Source: CAVSCR01 sp963726575
GTDB taxonomy: Bacteria > Actinomycetota > Actinomycetes > JAHEKZ01
DNA length: 64,000 nucleotides
Assembly: GCA_963726575.1 (NCBI GenBank)
Contig: CAVSCR010000005.1
Coordinates: forward strand, 1,018,807 to 1,082,806
Direction: 5' to 3'
Part shown: positions 10,657 through 21,120 of the stretch, one piece after another
How positions within the stretch are numbered: position 1 is the first letter of the stretch
How the letters are laid out: the number at the start of each line of letters is the position of its first letter
Notes under the pieces: generated by a model
What the model saw: only the letters and a program-made list of their open reading frames with translations
Database searches by the model: none
What the model was told of the DNA's origin: nothing
Position numbers and translations under genes: made by a program

Positions 10657-11508
10657 TCAAGGAGTAGATGTGGTCTTCTCAAGATCAACAGACACATCAC
10701 GTCCAAGATCGACTTGTTGGTGCGGGCGGGAGGTCACGGGGGTGGGGAGCACGAGGCGGGCCACGGCGAAGACCACGGCGGCGATGACGAGGCCCACCAC
10801 GCCGTCGAGCCACCAGTGGTTCGCAGTCGCCACGACCACGACGAAGGTCATGGCGAAGTGCAGCACCAGCAGCCAACGCCATCGGCTCCGGCTGACGACC
10901 ACGGCGAAGGCGGCGATGATCCCCGCCCACGCCACATGGATCGACGGCATCGCGGCCAATTGGTCGGCGATGCCCGTGCCGTTCGGCCCGTAGACCGACT
11001 GCCCGTAGACCAAGGCCGTGTCGACGAACCCGAGCCCCGGCATCAGGCGGGGCGGGGCGACGGGGATGTGCTGCAGGGAGACACAGATCAACGTCGTCCC
11101 CGCGACGGTGACGCAGGCGAGCAGGTAGTAGGCGCGGTGCCGCCACCACATCCAGACCAGGAACGCGGTCATCCCGGTCAAGTGCAGCCCCGCGTAGTAG
11201 AGGTTCAGGCCGCGGACAAGGAAGGGGTGCGGCAGCACCCAGTGCTGGATCGTCAGCTCACTCGGCAGGTGCCAGGCTCGCTCGACATCCCAGATCTGCC
11301 GCGCCCGCTGGTCCGCGCCCTCGACGTGGCTGTAGGCGTAGTGCGCGGTGTGCTGGTACACCGCGAACACCGCCACGACGACACCGAACTGGAGGCAGAA
11401 GTTGCGCAGCAGCGACAGCCTGGGAAGGTCGACCAGGCTCAAGATCCCGTAGCCGACGAACAGCACGACGGCAATCGAGGCCGACAGCTGCCAGCTCGCC
11501 TGCACCAT
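10657..11508 (-). CDS. PAP2-superfamily membrane phosphatase/transferase
   Basis: Integral membrane protein of about 283 aa with six or so hydrophobic spans. The phosphatase signature is split as PPRLMPGLG (motif 1 region), AAMPSIHVAW (PSxH motif) and NHWWLDGVVG (the H-x3-D motif), the arrangement of the inositol-phosphoceramide-synthase-like (aureobasidin-type) PAP2 branch. Likely substrate is a membrane lipid phosphate or phosphoinositol lipid; unknown. I chose ATG 11508 because AGGAGAT lies 10 nt upstream; the frame is open up to a GTG at 11625. It precedes hypF but no link to hydrogenase maturation is evident. Confidence 0.8.
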   Translation of the reverse strand: MVQASWQLSASIAVVLFVGYGILSLVDLPRLSLLRNFCLQFGVVVAVFAVYQHTAHYAYSHVEGADQRARQIWDVERAWHLPSELTIQHWVLPHPFLVRGLNLYYAGLHLTGMTAFLVWMWWRHRAYYLLACVTVAGTTLICVSLQHIPVAPPRLMPGLGFVDTALVYGQSVYGPNGTGIADQLAAMPSIHVAWAGIIAAFAVVVSRSRWRWLLVLHFAMTFVVVVATANHWWLDGVVGLVIAAVVFAVARLVLPTPVTSRPHQQVDLGRDVSVDLEKTTSTP

Positions 11509-11691
11509 CGGCACGTGGATCTCCTGCTGGGCTCCGAGACGTCGCGGTTCGCTCCCGGCAAGGTACGCCAGCCGAACCCACGTCGGCGCGCCCACGTGAC
11601 GTAACGTGTCCACCGGCCGCCCCACGGCGGCCCCGGCCTACGGGCCACCACGATCACGACCACCCGTACACCGAGGACGCGAGGAGCCGGC

Positions 11692-14226
11692 GTGCCTGGC
11701 CAGAACCTGACGCGAGACGAAGCCCGTGAGCGAGCCGAGTCGTTGTCCGTCGAGTCGTACGCCGTCGAGCTGGACCTGACCCAGGGGGCCCAGCGGTTCG
11801 GCTCCACGACGTCGATCCGGTTCAGCGCCACCGGACCCGAGACGTTCGTCGACCTGGTCGGCGCGGAAGTCCGGGCTGTGCGCCTGAACGGCACCGACCT
11901 CGACCCGACCGCCGTCTACGACGGCCAGGCTCGGATCCACCTCAGCAACCTGCAGCCGGACAACGAAGTCACGGTGGTGGCCGACTGCTCCTACATGAAC
12001 ACCGGCGAGGGCCTGCACCGCTTCGTGGACCCGGTCGACGATGCCGTCTACCTGTACACCCAGTTCGAGGTCAACGACGCGCGACGCATGTTCGCCTGCT
12101 TCGACCAACCCGACCTCAAGGGCCGATTCACATTCACCGTGACGGCACCCCTGGACTGGCAGGTGGTCTCGAACAGTCCCACGCCCGAGCCCGAGCCGCT
12201 CGGTGGCGATCGTGGCATCTGGCGGTTCTCCACGACACCAGTCCTGCCCACCTATGTGACGGCGCTGTGCGCAGGGCCCTACCACGTGGCCCGCGGCGAC
12301 CGATCCGGCATGCCCATGGCGGTTTTCTGCCGTGCCTCACTTGCCGAGCACCTCGACGCCGAAGCGATCCTCGACGTCACCAAGCGCGGGTTCGACCACT
12401 TCGAGGCCCAGTTCGGGCTGCCCTACCCGTTCGAGAAGTACGACCAGCTGTTCGTACCGGAGTTCAACGCCGGCGCGATGGAGAACGCCGGCGCGGTGAC
12501 CTTCCTCGAGGACTACGTGTTCCGCTCGAAGGTCACCGACGCCGCCTACGAACGACGCGCGGAGACGATCCTGCACGAATTGGCGCACATGTGGTTCGGC
12601 GACCTCGTCACCATGCGCTGGTGGGACGACCTCTGGCTGAACGAGTCCTTCGCCACCTACGCCTCGGTCGAGTGCCAATCGTCGGCAACGCGATGGACCG
12701 ACGCGTGGACAACGTTCGCCAACCTCGAGAAGACCTGGGCGTACCGGCAGGACCAGATGCCGTCGACCCACCCCATCGCCTCCGACATCCGCGACATCGA
12801 AGACGTCGAGGTGAACTTCGACGGCATCACTTACGCCAAGGGTGCGTCGGTGCTCAAGCAGCTCGTTGCCTGGGTGGGGAAGGACGAGTTCTTCGAGGGC
12901 ATGCGTCGTTACTTCGAACGGCACGCCTGGGGCAACACCAGTCTGAGCGACCTCCTGGCGGTGCTGGAGGAGGTCTCGGGCCGAGACCTGTCGGGTTGGG
13001 CCAAGGAGTGGCTCGAGACGGCAGGCGTCAACACGCTTCGAGCGGAGTACACCCTCGATGCGGACGGTCGCTACTCCTCCTTCGCCGTGACCCAGCAGGC
13101 ACCCGCATCGCATCCGATGCTGCGTTCACACCGCTTGGCAGTCGGGCAGTACGAGCGCACCGAGGGTGGCCTGATCCGAACCGGTCGCATCGAGCTCGAC
13201 GTCAGTGGCGAGCGCACCGAGATCGCGCAGCTGGTGGGCCAGCCGCAACCCGACCTTCTGATGCTCAACGACGACGACCTCACGTACGCGAAGATTCGCT
13301 TGGACCCGCGCAGCCTTCGTACGGTGGTCGTGGGGATCGGTGAGTTCGCGGACTCGCTCCCCCGCGCGCTTGCTTGGGCTGCTGCCTGGGACATGACGCG
13401 GGACGCCGAGATGACCGCACGCGACTTCGCCCAGCTGATGCTGCACGGGGTGAACGCCGAGACCGACCTCAGCGTCGTCCAGACCGTGATGCGCCAGGCC
13501 GCCTCGGCGCTGTACTTGTACGCGCACGAGGACGAGCGCGAGACCGAGCTCGTCGCGCTCGCCGGAGGTCTTCAGTCGCTGTTGCGCGGCGCCGCCCCGG
13601 GGAGCGACCATCAGCTCGCGTACATGCGCGCGTTCGCGACGGTCGCCCGGACCGACTCTCAGCTCGACCTCGTCGACAGGATTCTCTCCGGCACCGAGGA
13701 GCTTCCCGGCCTGGCCGTGGACACCGATCTGCGCTGGAGCCTGCTCCAACGACTCGTGACGACGGGCCGCGTGGACGAGTCGGCGGTCGACGCCGAGCTG
13801 GCGCGCGACGCGACTGCGGCCGGACAGCGTCAGGCAGCGACGACGCGAGCGCTGGTTCCCAGCCGCGAGGCAAAGCAGCGGGCTTGGGACGCGATCCTGT
13901 CCGGACAGCTCCCCAACGCGCTGTTGTCGGCGACCGTCGGCGGCTTCGCGCATCCTGACCAGCTGGAGCTGCTCGAACCCTTCATCGCCCCCTACTTCGA
14001 GATCATCGACGCGGTGTGGGCCAAGGACACGAACGAGACGGCGCAGACGATCGTCGTCGGGCTGTTTCCCGCGCTCGTGGTCGATTCCGCGACGGTCGAC
14101 GCCACCACCGCGTACCTCACGTCGCATGAGCCGGTGCCTGCCTTGCGTCGGCTGGTCGTCGAGGGGCGCGACGGAGTGGAGCGGGCGCTTCGATGCCGGC
14201 AGTACGCGGCCGACGTCGAGGGCTGA
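11692..14226 (+). CDS. pepN: Aminopeptidase N (M1 family)
   Basis: Cytoplasmic zinc aminopeptidase of 844 aa. GAMENAG (from residue 261) is the substrate exopeptidase motif. HELAH (H295, E296, H299) with E318 in LWLNES completes the zinc site. The C-terminal ERAP1-like helical domain is present, giving full family length. GTG 11692 has GAGGAG 6 nt upstream. The gene is monocistronic, divergent from the PAP2 gene with about 180 nt between them and converging on a small hypothetical gene. Confidence 0.95.
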   Translation: MPGQNLTRDEARERAESLSVESYAVELDLTQGAQRFGSTTSIRFSATGPETFVDLVGAEVRAVRLNGTDLDPTAVYDGQARIHLSNLQPDNEVTVVADCSYMNTGEGLHRFVDPVDDAVYLYTQFEVNDARRMFACFDQPDLKGRFTFTVTAPLDWQVVSNSPTPEPEPLGGDRGIWRFSTTPVLPTYVTALCAGPYHVARGDRSGMPMAVFCRASLAEHLDAEAILDVTKRGFDHFEAQFGLPYPFEKYDQLFVPEFNAGAMENAGAVTFLEDYVFRSKVTDAAYERRAETILHELAHMWFGDLVTMRWWDDLWLNESFATYASVECQSSATRWTDAWTTFANLEKTWAYRQDQMPSTHPIASDIRDIEDVEVNFDGITYAKGASVLKQLVAWVGKDEFFEGMRRYFERHAWGNTSLSDLLAVLEEVSGRDLSGWAKEWLETAGVNTLRAEYTLDADGRYSSFAVTQQAPASHPMLRSHRLAVGQYERTEGGLIRTGRIELDVSGERTEIAQLVGQPQPDLLMLNDDDLTYAKIRLDPRSLRTVVVGIGEFADSLPRALAWAAAWDMTRDAEMTARDFAQLMLHGVNAETDLSVVQTVMRQAASALYLYAHEDERETELVALAGGLQSLLRGAAPGSDHQLAYMRAFATVARTDSQLDLVDRILSGTEELPGLAVDTDLRWSLLQRLVTTGRVDESAVDAELARDATAAGQRQAATTRALVPSREAKQRAWDAILSGQLPNALLSATVGGFAHPDQLELLEPFIAPYFEIIDAVWAKDTNETAQTIVVGLFPALVVDSATVDATTAYLTSHEPVPALRRLVVEGRDGVERALRCRQYAADVEG

Positions 14227-14227
14227 C

Positions 14228-14488
14228 TTAGTCAGCCCGCCCCGCGCGGTCGACACCCGTCGCGCTCGAACAGCCAGGACACCGGCGGTCAGGGTCGACG
14301 GCAGACCAATCGGGTGCTTCCGGCACGGGCGTCAGGACCTGCCACGGAACGCCACACAGCGCGATCCGGTCCGCGGCCTCCTGCAAGTGGCAGATCGCCG
14401 TTGCGTCATCGCCCGGCGCCAGCCGCTCCCGCCACGCCCGCCAGCCCTCCGCCTCGATGGCCACGACGTGGTTGCGGTGATCGGTCAC
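14228..14488 (-). CDS. Small hypothetical protein with CPGC motif
   Basis: 86-aa protein of unknown function from GTG 14488 (an earlier start at 14539 would overlap the preceding gene by 41 nt). It is Trp/Arg rich in the middle (WRAWRERL) and ends with CHLQ, ALCGVPW and RRCPGC segments, four cysteines that could bind zinc. It follows the DUF5130 gene by 10 nt and ends 1 nt from the convergent pepN stop. Confidence 0.6.
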   Translation of the reverse strand: MTDHRNHVVAIEAEGWRAWRERLAPGDDATAICHLQEAADRIALCGVPWQVLTPVPEAPDWSAVDPDRRCPGCSSATGVDRAGRAD

Positions 14489-14498
14489 GTCGCAAGGC

Positions 14499-14891
14499 TC
14501 AGGGCTGGTCGGCGTGCAGGGTGCGCGGCTGATGAGCATGTTCGGCCATCGTTCGCAGGCCGTCGACGATCCCGCCAGCGAGGTCGCCGCTCAAGAACGA
14601 CGTCGTCATCGCCAGGGCTCCCAGCGACGCGCCGTGGTCACTCAGTTGGCGCGCGGCGCCGGAACCGGAAACCACTTCGAGGCGTCGTGCCGCCGGGTCG
14701 ATGGCGATGAGCACGGTGGTCGTCTGCTCGTCACCAGTGGCGGCCAACATGGCACGCGCCCGCTCGCGGACGTCACCTGAGATGGCGCCGACAAACACCG
14801 AGAAGTGCAGTCCGCTGACCTGCTGGGCGGCGATGATGGCCCGGTCGATGCGCTCGCGCTGACCGTCGGAGAACGCCTCACCAGCGGGCAC
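14499..14891 (-). CDS. DUF5130-family protein
   Basis: 130-aa actinobacterial protein related to the TPM domain family (recognised from GEAFSDGQRERIDRAI and the LIAIDPAARRLEV segment). No signal peptide or membrane span. Function is unknown. It starts at GTG 14891 and overlaps the upstream small membrane-protein gene by 14 nt; that pairing is common in actinobacteria (my recollection), which suggests a joint role at the membrane. Confidence 0.75.
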   Translation of the reverse strand: MPAGEAFSDGQRERIDRAIIAAQQVSGLHFSVFVGAISGDVRERARAMLAATGDEQTTTVLIAIDPAARRLEVVSGSGAARQLSDHGASLGALAMTTSFLSGDLAGGIVDGLRTMAEHAHQPRTLHADQP

Positions 14892-15114
14892 TGGTACCCC
14901 CCGCGTCAGGGGCCGGAGTGGCCTGAGCCAGCGCCTGTGCCGCTTGCGGCGGCGGGTTGAACCAGACGGGTTCGGCGAACCACGTGAGCCCTGGGCGGTA
15001 CTTGGGGCTCCGCACCCACGTCGGCGCGTAGACGAGCAGTGCGATCACTGCGTAGACCGCCAGTGGAATGCCCAAGAAGATGAGCAGTGACTGCATCGGC
15101 GACATGGCGGACAC
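14878..15114 (-). CDS. Small single-span membrane protein
   Basis: 78 aa (or 72-75 if one of the in-frame ATGs at 15105/15096 is used). One N-terminal transmembrane helix (LLIFLGIPLAVYAVIALLVY) is followed by a basic turn and a Pro/Ala-rich cytoplasmic tail. Conserved next to DUF5130 genes; role unknown. Confidence 0.65.
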   Translation of the reverse strand: MSAMSPMQSLLIFLGIPLAVYAVIALLVYAPTWVRSPKYRPGLTWFAEPVWFNPPPQAAQALAQATPAPDAGGTSARW

Positions 15115-15165
15115 GGTAACCGAGATGGAGCCGTCGACCGATGACGGGGCGGCTCCCCCGGAGGG

Positions 15166-15696
15166 TCAGGCCGGCTGCGCCCGGGCGATCCGGGCTTCGC
15201 CGCCGAACGCGGCGAGGTAGGGCGCCCAGCGCGGGTCGCTGCGGCCGGTTCCCAGGATCCGCCAGGCCGCCCCTTGGGGTCGGAAGGGCGCGGAGCGCAT
15301 CCGCCAGCCGAGGTCGTGGACGCTTCGATCGGCCTTGACGTGGTTGCACCGACGGCACGACGCCACGACGTTCTCCCAGACGTGGTCGCCGCCTCGACTG
15401 CGCGGGACGACATGGTCGAGGCTGGTGGCCGGAGCCCCGCAGTAGACGCAGTGCCCGCCGTCACGGGCGAAGACGGCGCGGCGGGTCAACGGCACATGGG
15501 TGCGGTAGGGCACCCGCACGAAGCGGACGAGCCGCACCACCGACGGCAGGTCGAGCGTCAGCGACGCACTGTGGATCTGGCCGCCCCCGGACTCGACGGC
15601 CAGGGCCTTGTGGGCCAGGACCATGACCAAGGCGCGGCGGTCGGCCACCACGCAGAGTGGCTCGAACGTCGCGTTCAAGACCAGAGCTTGACCCAT
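15166..15696 (-). CDS. HNH endonuclease-family protein
   Basis: 176-aa protein starting at ATG 15696 (GQALVLNATFEPL, the usual N-terminus). The zinc-HNH core is CVYCG, then LDHVVPRSRGG with the catalytic H, then the asparagine segment ending CRRCNHVKADR. This stand-alone actinobacterial HNH family is chromosomally conserved and may act on nicked or damaged DNA; the substrate is not known. It is divergent from the prolyl oligopeptidase gene with 109 nt between starts. Confidence 0.85.
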   Translation of the reverse strand: MGQALVLNATFEPLCVVADRRALVMVLAHKALAVESGGGQIHSASLTLDLPSVVRLVRFVRVPYRTHVPLTRRAVFARDGGHCVYCGAPATSLDHVVPRSRGGDHVWENVVASCRRCNHVKADRSVHDLGWRMRSAPFRPQGAAWRILGTGRSDPRWAPYLAAFGGEARIARAQPA

Positions 15697-15805
15697 GACC
15701 ACACCAGTGTCCCCGGGAACCGGCGACGAGGCCAGCACTATTGGCCCTCTGGGAGTCCGTGGCCCAGGCACGGGTGCAGGGAACCCTTCATTAGGGTCTT
15801 CGGAC

Positions 15806-17889
<2,084 letters not shown>

Positions 17890-17893
<4 letters not shown>

Positions 17894-18813
17894 CCTTCAG
17901 CACCCTGACGACCAGCACCACGACGATCAGCACCACGAACTGGACCGACGCCTGGTACACCAAGCTCGCCGCAACGGTGGGCATCCTGGTTGTGGCGTTT
18001 CTCGTGCGCTGGATCTCGTTCAAGATCCTCGACCACCTGATCAAACCGGTCGCCAAGGTGACGGTCGGATCTCCTGGCGCGTCGAGGATCGTCAGCGCGG
18101 GCGCATCCCACCCGGAGCGAGCCGTCCAACGAGCCGCTCAACGCACGCAGACGCTGCTGTCCGTGGGGCACAGCGTGGTCACGATCGTCGTCTTCTCGGT
18201 CGCCGTCGCCACCATGTTGGGGGTGTACGGCGTCAGCCTCACCGCGATCATCGCCAGCGCCGGCATCATCAGCGTCGCCCTGGGCTTCGGCGCCCAGAGT
18301 CTGGTGCGCGACTACCTGTCCGGACTCGCGATCATCTTGGAGGACCAGTACGGGGTCGGCGACCTCGTCGACACCGGCGAGGCGGTCGGCGTCGTCGAGC
18401 AGGTCTCCCTGCGCGTGACCAGGCTGCGCGACGCCAGCGGGGTGATCTGGTACGTGCCCAACGGTCAGATCCTGCGCCTGGCCAACCGAAGCAGAGGCTC
18501 CGCGTTGGTGACCGTCGACCTGCCGATCGCCGCCGGTCAGGACGCGAACCATGCCCTGCAGGTCATGGGCGAGGCGCTCGCGGGCATGACCGAGGATCCG
18601 CAGTTCGCCGACGACGTGCTCGACCCGCCCGAGGTGGTGGGCGTCGAGTCGGTCAGCGCCGCGGGGGTGATCTTGCGCGCCGTGACCAGGACCCGCCCCG
18701 ACGCTCGCATGTCGGTGGCCCGCGAGATGCGCGGCCGGATCCTCGCCGCGTTCGAGGCGGAGGGAATCACGCTTCCCGTGGCACCACCTGGCGCGGGTGG
18801 CGCCCGGCCGTGA
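17890..18813 (+). CDS. Small-conductance mechanosensitive channel (MscS family)
   Basis: 307-aa inner-membrane protein. The pore-lining helix is the Gly/Ala-rich IIASAGIISVALGFGAQSLV, followed by the beta domain (YGVGDLVDTGEAVGVVEQVSLRVTRLRD) and a C-terminal alpha/beta domain. Releases solutes on hypo-osmotic shock. Translationally coupled at both ends: ATGA with the peptidase and GTGA with the globin gene. Confidence 0.9.
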
Positions 18814-19256
18814 CCGACGACACCGACGCTGCGGTCGGCCCGACCCCCTACGCGGTCATGGGTGGCCACGCCACGTTCGCCCGCCTGGTGGAGCTGTTCT
18901 ACGCCGGCGTCGCCGACGACCCGGTGCTACGGCCGATGTATCCCGACACCGATCTCGGACCGGCGCAGGAGCGGCTGCGGATGTTCCTCGAGCAGTACTG
19001 GGGAGGCCCCCGCACGTACTCCGACCAGCGCGGCCACCCGCGGCTGCGGATGCGGCACGCGCCGTTCGCCGTGACCCCGCGCGCCCGCGATCGGTGGCTT
19101 TCCCACATGCGCACCGCCGTTGACCAGGTCGGGTTGTCCGACGCGGCCCGCGCGGAGCTGTGGGGCTACCTCGAGATGGCCGCGTTCTCGATGGTCAACT
19201 CGGCCGATGACGAGCCGATGGGGTCCCAGGGCGACCGGGATGATCACGCTGGGTGA
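18810..19256 (+). CDS. glbO: Group II truncated haemoglobin (GlbO type)
   Basis: 148-aa haem protein. The GGHATFARLVELFYAGVADDP start, the YWGGP segment, LRMRHAPF with the proximal (F8) His and the Trp in DRWLSHM (G8 position) are those of trHbO. Roles in O2 handling and NO/peroxide protection are known for the family. GTG 18810 overlaps the MscS stop. The Acg-like nitroreductase and universal stress protein elsewhere in the window suggest a low-oxygen/nitrosative stress repertoire. Confidence 0.92.
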   Translation: MTDDTDAAVGPTPYAVMGGHATFARLVELFYAGVADDPVLRPMYPDTDLGPAQERLRMFLEQYWGGPRTYSDQRGHPRLRMRHAPFAVTPRARDRWLSHMRTAVDQVGLSDAARAELWGYLEMAAFSMVNSADDEPMGSQGDRDDHAG

Positions 19257-19264
19257 TTACCCAG
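19249..19264. repeat. Inverted repeat CTGGGT-gatt-ACCCAG at the globin stop
   Basis: Six-bp perfect arms around a 4-nt loop spanning the globin stop codon, 120 nt before the response-regulator start. It could be a weak terminator stem or a regulator half-site pair; a second GGGGTAATT occurs 30 nt downstream. Confidence 0.45.
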
Positions 19265-19340
19265 TACGATTTCTGTGAACCCGCTGTCATGTGGGGTAAT
19301 TCGGACTCACCATGCCCCCAAGGCCGGGTTTCGGAGAGGG

Positions 19341-19364
19341 CCGGGCTCCAGCACGGGAGCCCGG
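19341..19364 (+). promoter_or_regulatory. Strong hairpin in the 5' region of the response-regulator gene
   Basis: CCGGGCTCC (19341-19349) and GGAGCCCGG (19356-19364) form a 9-bp GC-only stem with a 6-nt loop, ending about 10 nt before the GAGGGGG ribosome-binding site of the gene at 19385. No U-run follows, so it is either a non-canonical terminator for the preceding operon or a leader structure. Confidence 0.5.
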
Positions 19365-19384
19365 GGCCCGGCGAGGGGGCAACC

Positions 19385-20050
19385 ATGGCTCGGATCCTCG
19401 TGATCGACGATGAGCCGGAGATTCTTCGATTCGTGCGGCGCGCCCTCGAGGCCGAGGGCCACGACGTCGAAGCCACCACCGATGGCGCCGACGGGCTGAA
19501 ACGTGCCCTGGAGATCCCCCCGGATCTGCTCGTCCTCGACCTGCTGATGCCGGGCATCGACGGCACCACTGTGCTGTGCGCGCTGGTGGCCCAGCGCCCC
19601 GACGTCCGGATCGTGGTGCTCTCCGCCGCGGCGGACACCGGTCGACGGGTCGACTGCCTGGAGCTCGGCGCGGTCGACGTGCTCGCCAAACCGTTCGCCG
19701 TGCGTGAGCTGGTTGCCCGCGTCGGCGCCAGGCTGCGAGAGCACCCGCAGGGCACTGAGCCAGGAACTGTCCGCAGTGGCGACCTGGTTCTCGACCTGCG
19801 GCGGCGCTGCTTGTCGATCGACGGTCGATCGGTCGCCTTGTCCCAGCGTGAGTTCCTTCTCATGGCGCACCTGATGCGCAAGGCTGGCGCCGTGTGCTCG
19901 CGAGAGGAACTGCTGAACGAGGTGTGGGGGTACGCCTTCGACCCCGGTTCGAACGTCGTCGATGTCTACGTCCGACGACTGCGCAACAAGCTGCAGAACG
20001 ACCAGATCCGGACGGTCCGTAATGTCGGCTACGAGCTCCAGACCGGCTAG
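19385..20050 (+). CDS. OmpR/PhoB-family response regulator
   Basis: 221-aa regulator: receiver domain (VIDDEPE acidic pocket, phospho-Asp in LLVLDLLMPG, Lys in LAKPFAV) and a C-terminal winged helix (SREELLNEVWGYAFDPGSNVVDVYVRRLR). ATG 19385 has GAGGGGG upstream. It overlaps the histidine kinase by 29 nt and leads a run kinase - CopCD - surface proteins, so copper or envelope signals are plausible inputs (inference from neighbours). Confidence 0.93.
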   Translation: MARILVIDDEPEILRFVRRALEAEGHDVEATTDGADGLKRALEIPPDLLVLDLLMPGIDGTTVLCALVAQRPDVRIVVLSAAADTGRRVDCLELGAVDVLAKPFAVRELVARVGARLREHPQGTEPGTVRSGDLVLDLRRRCLSIDGRSVALSQREFLLMAHLMRKAGAVCSREELLNEVWGYAFDPGSNVVDVYVRRLRNKLQNDQIRTVRNVGYELQTG

Positions 20051-21120
20051 CCTCTCGCCGCGCACCCGGCTCGGTATCGAGCTCGGGCTGGCGGTGTTCG
20101 GCGCGACCATGCTGGTGATGATGATCGCTCGGCCGGGCGACGAGACCATTCCCTACCACTTGCTCTATTTCACCTTCGCAATCGTCGTTGGATTCCGCTT
20201 CTGGCCACTGACGTTGTCCATCGCGATCCTTCTCGGACTGACGGCCTTTTCGACCGTGGTGTTCGTGCATTCATGGCGCAACGGCTACATCGGCCAGGCA
20301 GAGCTGGTGGAGTTGCCCCTGATGACCATGCTGGTCCTTGCTGGCGTCACGCACGCATGGCGACGAGACCGCGCCGCGCTCCAGCTGGAACGCATGTGGC
20401 ACGACAAGGAGCGCAACCTCGAACATCAGCGTGAGTTCCTTCGCGACGTGGCACACGCGATCCGCACCCCAGTGACGATCGCGATGGGCCACTTGGACCT
20501 GCTCGAGCCCGACCTCAGCAACGAGGTGGCGCGGGGGGATCACGCCGTCGTCGTGCGCCAGCTCGAGCGGATGTCTGCGCTGTCGTCTCGCCTGCTGGCC
20601 CTGGCGCGGCTGGAGACCGGAGGAGCGGTCAGTCGAGTCGATGTGCCCGCGTCGGAGTTCGTGGTCGACCTCGCCCGCAACTGGGCCACCAGCAGCGACC
20701 GCAACTGGATCACCGACGTCAGCTACCAGGGACTCGTGAGTGCCGACCCCAGCTGGCTCGAACTGGCCCTCGACGCGCTGGTCGAGAACGCCTTGAAGTT
20801 CACCGCGGACGGCGACACCATCCGGCTGTCCTGCCGGGCTTCGCATCAAGGGGTCCGCTTCGAGGTGGCCGACTCCGGTCCCGGGAATCCCGGACGCCGT
20901 GGGCGACGCGGTGTTCGAGCGCTTCTGGCATCGACCGCCCAGCGATGGTCGACCAGGAACCGGTTTGGGCCTGTCGCTGGTCCGCGCCATCGCCGAAGCG
21001 CATGACGGAACGGTGACCGTCTCGCGAGCGCCCGAGGGTGGCGCGTTGTTCTGTCTGGCGCTGCCGCCGTCACCCACTCCTGAGCTCTCGTCGCCGGTGC
21101 GGCAGGTGGCTACGTCGTGA
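20022..21120 (+). CDS. Sensor histidine kinase, frame interrupted by one extra base
   Basis: Membrane kinase partner of the preceding regulator. Three or four N-terminal spans, then FLRDVAHAIRTPVTIAMGH with the phospho-acceptor His, the N box LVENALKF and the ATP lid. At 20886-20887 GGGAATCCC replaces the expected GGGATCCC; the frame shifts by +1 after FEVADSGPG and continues as DAVFERFWHR, then the G box GTGLGLSL, to a TGA at 21118-21120. With that A removed a 365-aa intact kinase results. The extra base is more likely a consensus error than decay because both halves are otherwise perfect. Start ATG 20022 lies inside the regulator gene. Confidence 0.85.
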
